Source: an uncultured Litoreibacter sp.
Lineage (GTDB): Bacteria > Pseudomonadota > Alphaproteobacteria > Rhodobacterales > Rhodobacteraceae
NCBI GenBank assembly: GCA_947494645.1
Contig: CANLVO010000001.1
Coordinates: forward strand, 2,108,001-2,172,000
Direction: 5' to 3'
DNA length: 64,000 nt
In this document: positions 62,249 to 64,000 of the stretch, piece by piece
Layout of the letters: each line of letters opens with the position of its first letter
How positions within the stretch are numbered: the first letter of the stretch is position 1
Program-made: the position numbers and the translations under genes
The notes under the pieces: generated by a model
What the model saw: only the letters and a program-made list of their open reading frames with translations
What the model was told of the DNA's origin: nothing
The model's database searches: none

Positions 62249-62671
62249 TCAGTTTATCTGGATTTCGCCACGGCCATAGCTCTGCGCCATGACGGAGCCA
62301 TCGTCGAATTCAAGTCGGATATCGATACTTTGCAAGCTTTCCAGAGGCGCAACAACGTAAGGCAGGTGCGTCTCGACCTTCAGAGCGCTTGGGTTGGCCT
62401 CATCACGGTAGCAAGGTTCGTGGTCAAGCGGCTGAAACCCTCCACCGTTATACGCAAAACTGATCTTCTCAATTCCGCAGCGGTAGACCAGCAGCGTCGT
62501 GAAATAGAGATGATCCTTGCCATCATAGGGCCGGATTGCCACCCATTGTGGCCGGATCAACTCAAGGATCGGCTTAACTCCAGAGGAAGTGGAAAAGTCC
62601 TGAGCGGCGCCGGGCGAGGCCCAAAAGGGCGACATGAGCGCAGGGATTAGAAACAGGCGAAGCAAGTGCAT
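62249..62671 (-). CDS. Hypothetical secreted protein
   Basis: MHLLRLFLIPALMSPFWASPGAAQDF signal peptide. Confidence 0.7.
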   Translation of the reverse strand: MHLLRLFLIPALMSPFWASPGAAQDFSTSSGVKPILELIRPQWVAIRPYDGKDHLYFTTLLVYRCGIEKISFAYNGGGFQPLDHEPCYRDEANPSALKVETHLPYVVAPLESLQSIDIRLEFDDGSVMAQSYGRGEIQIN

Positions 62672-62808
62672 AAGAAGACCCCAAACCAACGACTTCAAGT
62701 ATGGCGATCCCCGGAACACGGGTGAAGTCTTTTTGCGCGAAGTCCGCACTTTGGGGTTCCGTCGTCCCGCAAACTATCTATTCTCTGGCAAAACGCGAGA
62801 AGGCTGAG

Positions 62809-63867
62809 ATGGCCCCGAAAAAACAGAGCACCACAAAGGTCAAGACGCCTCGAAAACCGCCAGCGACTGCGCGGGTTTTCCGGAGTGACCAATATAATAT
62901 CATTGCCGTGGTTCAGGCCGGGCGGCTCCAGTACGAAGGCATTTTGCTTGCGGCCTCCCTTAGATATACTAATCCTGATTTCAAAGGCCGTCTGCTGCTG
63001 GCCGAACCGCAAATGAATGCGCGCTGGAACGCCACTCCCGAGGTACGAAATGCCGACGTTCTCGCCTGCCTTAGCCAGTTGGGCGCAGAAATAATACCTT
63101 TTGAAAACAAAGTCTTCGGGCAAAGCTATCCTTACGGGAACAAAATCGAAGCTCTGTCCCAAATGCCCAGTGACGTGCCATTTCTATTTCTGGATACAGA
63201 TACGCTGATCACAGGCGACTTGGCGCAAGTACCATTTGACTTTAACCGGCCTTCAGCCTCGATGAAACGCGAGGGAACTTGGCCCGAAATCTCTTTATAT
63301 GGTCCGGGATATTCACAGATTTGGAAGTCACTTTACGACCGGTTCGGTTTGGAGTTTGAAAGCTCTCTTGATCTCAATCAGCCGGACGAATATTGGCAGC
63401 GCTATCTGTATTTCAATGCCGGTTTTTTCTACCACGCCAACCCAAAAGAATTTGGCGACAGGTTTCTCAAATACGCAAAAGAAATTCACGAAAACCCGCC
63501 CGAGGAATTAGTTTGCCAAACCATGACGCCTTGGCTCGACCAGGTCGCGCTGCCGCTTGCCATTCACAGTTTAGGTGGGGGCCGAAAACCAGAGGTCAGC
63601 GACTTGATGGACCACGCGGTCACTTGCCACTATCGCGTCCTGCCTTTGCTCTACGCCCGCGAAAGTGATGCCGTTGTGGAGGTACTTGAGCACGTCGCTG
63701 CGCCAAACTGGATCAAAAAAGTGCTCAAGCAGTACGACCCGATGAAACGTATCATTTACCAAGGCAAAGGCCGCAAAGCGCGAGACATGTTTGACCGTGG
63801 CAACCTGCCTCGCCGCGAACAGGCGATCCGCAATCAACTCAAGCGCGCAAAACTTTGGATGAGGTAA
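62809..63867 (+). CDS. Putative glycosyltransferase-like protein
   Basis: ILLAASLRYTNPDFKGRLLLAEPQ; DVPFLFLDTDTLITGDLAQ (DxD-type motif); YFNAGFFYH. Confidence 0.65.
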   Translation: MAPKKQSTTKVKTPRKPPATARVFRSDQYNIIAVVQAGRLQYEGILLAASLRYTNPDFKGRLLLAEPQMNARWNATPEVRNADVLACLSQLGAEIIPFENKVFGQSYPYGNKIEALSQMPSDVPFLFLDTDTLITGDLAQVPFDFNRPSASMKREGTWPEISLYGPGYSQIWKSLYDRFGLEFESSLDLNQPDEYWQRYLYFNAGFFYHANPKEFGDRFLKYAKEIHENPPEELVCQTMTPWLDQVALPLAIHSLGGGRKPEVSDLMDHAVTCHYRVLPLLYARESDAVVEVLEHVAAPNWIKKVLKQYDPMKRIIYQGKGRKARDMFDRGNLPRREQAIRNQLKRAKLWMR

Positions 63868-64000
63868 AAAGGCGCAGTCAGCATTCTGCTACTTCCTGCG
63901 TCACTCCATTCGAATTTGCCTGTCTGATCAGCCGAACCAGCGGCATGTCACCTAAACCACCAAAGGCCCAGCCAATTCGCTGGAACACAGAAATCTGCGT

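Overview
This window looks like chromosomal DNA from a marine Rhodobacterales (Roseobacter-type) alphaproteobacterium. It is almost entirely ordinary, densely packed core genome. Left part: 5'-truncated comM-like ATPase, gshB, yraN, rsmI, a penicillin-binding-protein-activator-like lipoprotein, glnD, murJ, a rhomboid protease, trpS, an FkbM methyltransferase, a DMT transporter, a branched-chain aminotransferase, a rhodanese, UspA, nfu, tsaB-rimI, and a BMP-type nucleoside ABC transporter operon. Middle: a tauE/TIGR02186 pair, a RecD-like helicase, a luxI/luxR quorum-sensing locus, then a large central-carbon block. That block holds the ethylmalonyl-CoA pathway genes (ccr, ecm, mch, a malyl-CoA thioesterase/lyase) interleaved with deoD, sdhCDAB, mdh, sucCD, sucAB and lpd. 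Right end: a GntR/FCD regulator, a metallopeptidase, a TIGR02300 protein, tRNA-Ala(GGC), a flavin monooxygenase and a putative glycosyltransferase. I saw no CRISPR array, prophage, transposase or defence island. The most interesting signals are regulatory: (1) paired GTGATCAC palindromes with identical 21-bp phasing upstream of both sdhC and sucC, with a related site at the start of the GntR gene after lpd; (2) helically phased 11-bp TGTGTAC tandem arrays upstream of deoD and lpd; (3) hairpins that would sequester the Shine-Dalgarno sequence of both luxI and the small ORF preceding luxR; (4) an Irr/ICE-like dyad at the nfu promoter; (5) a methyltransferase gene wedged between sucC and sucD; (6) two uncharacterised small lipoproteins inside the sdh operon. 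All gene names are homology calls from memory. No search was run.
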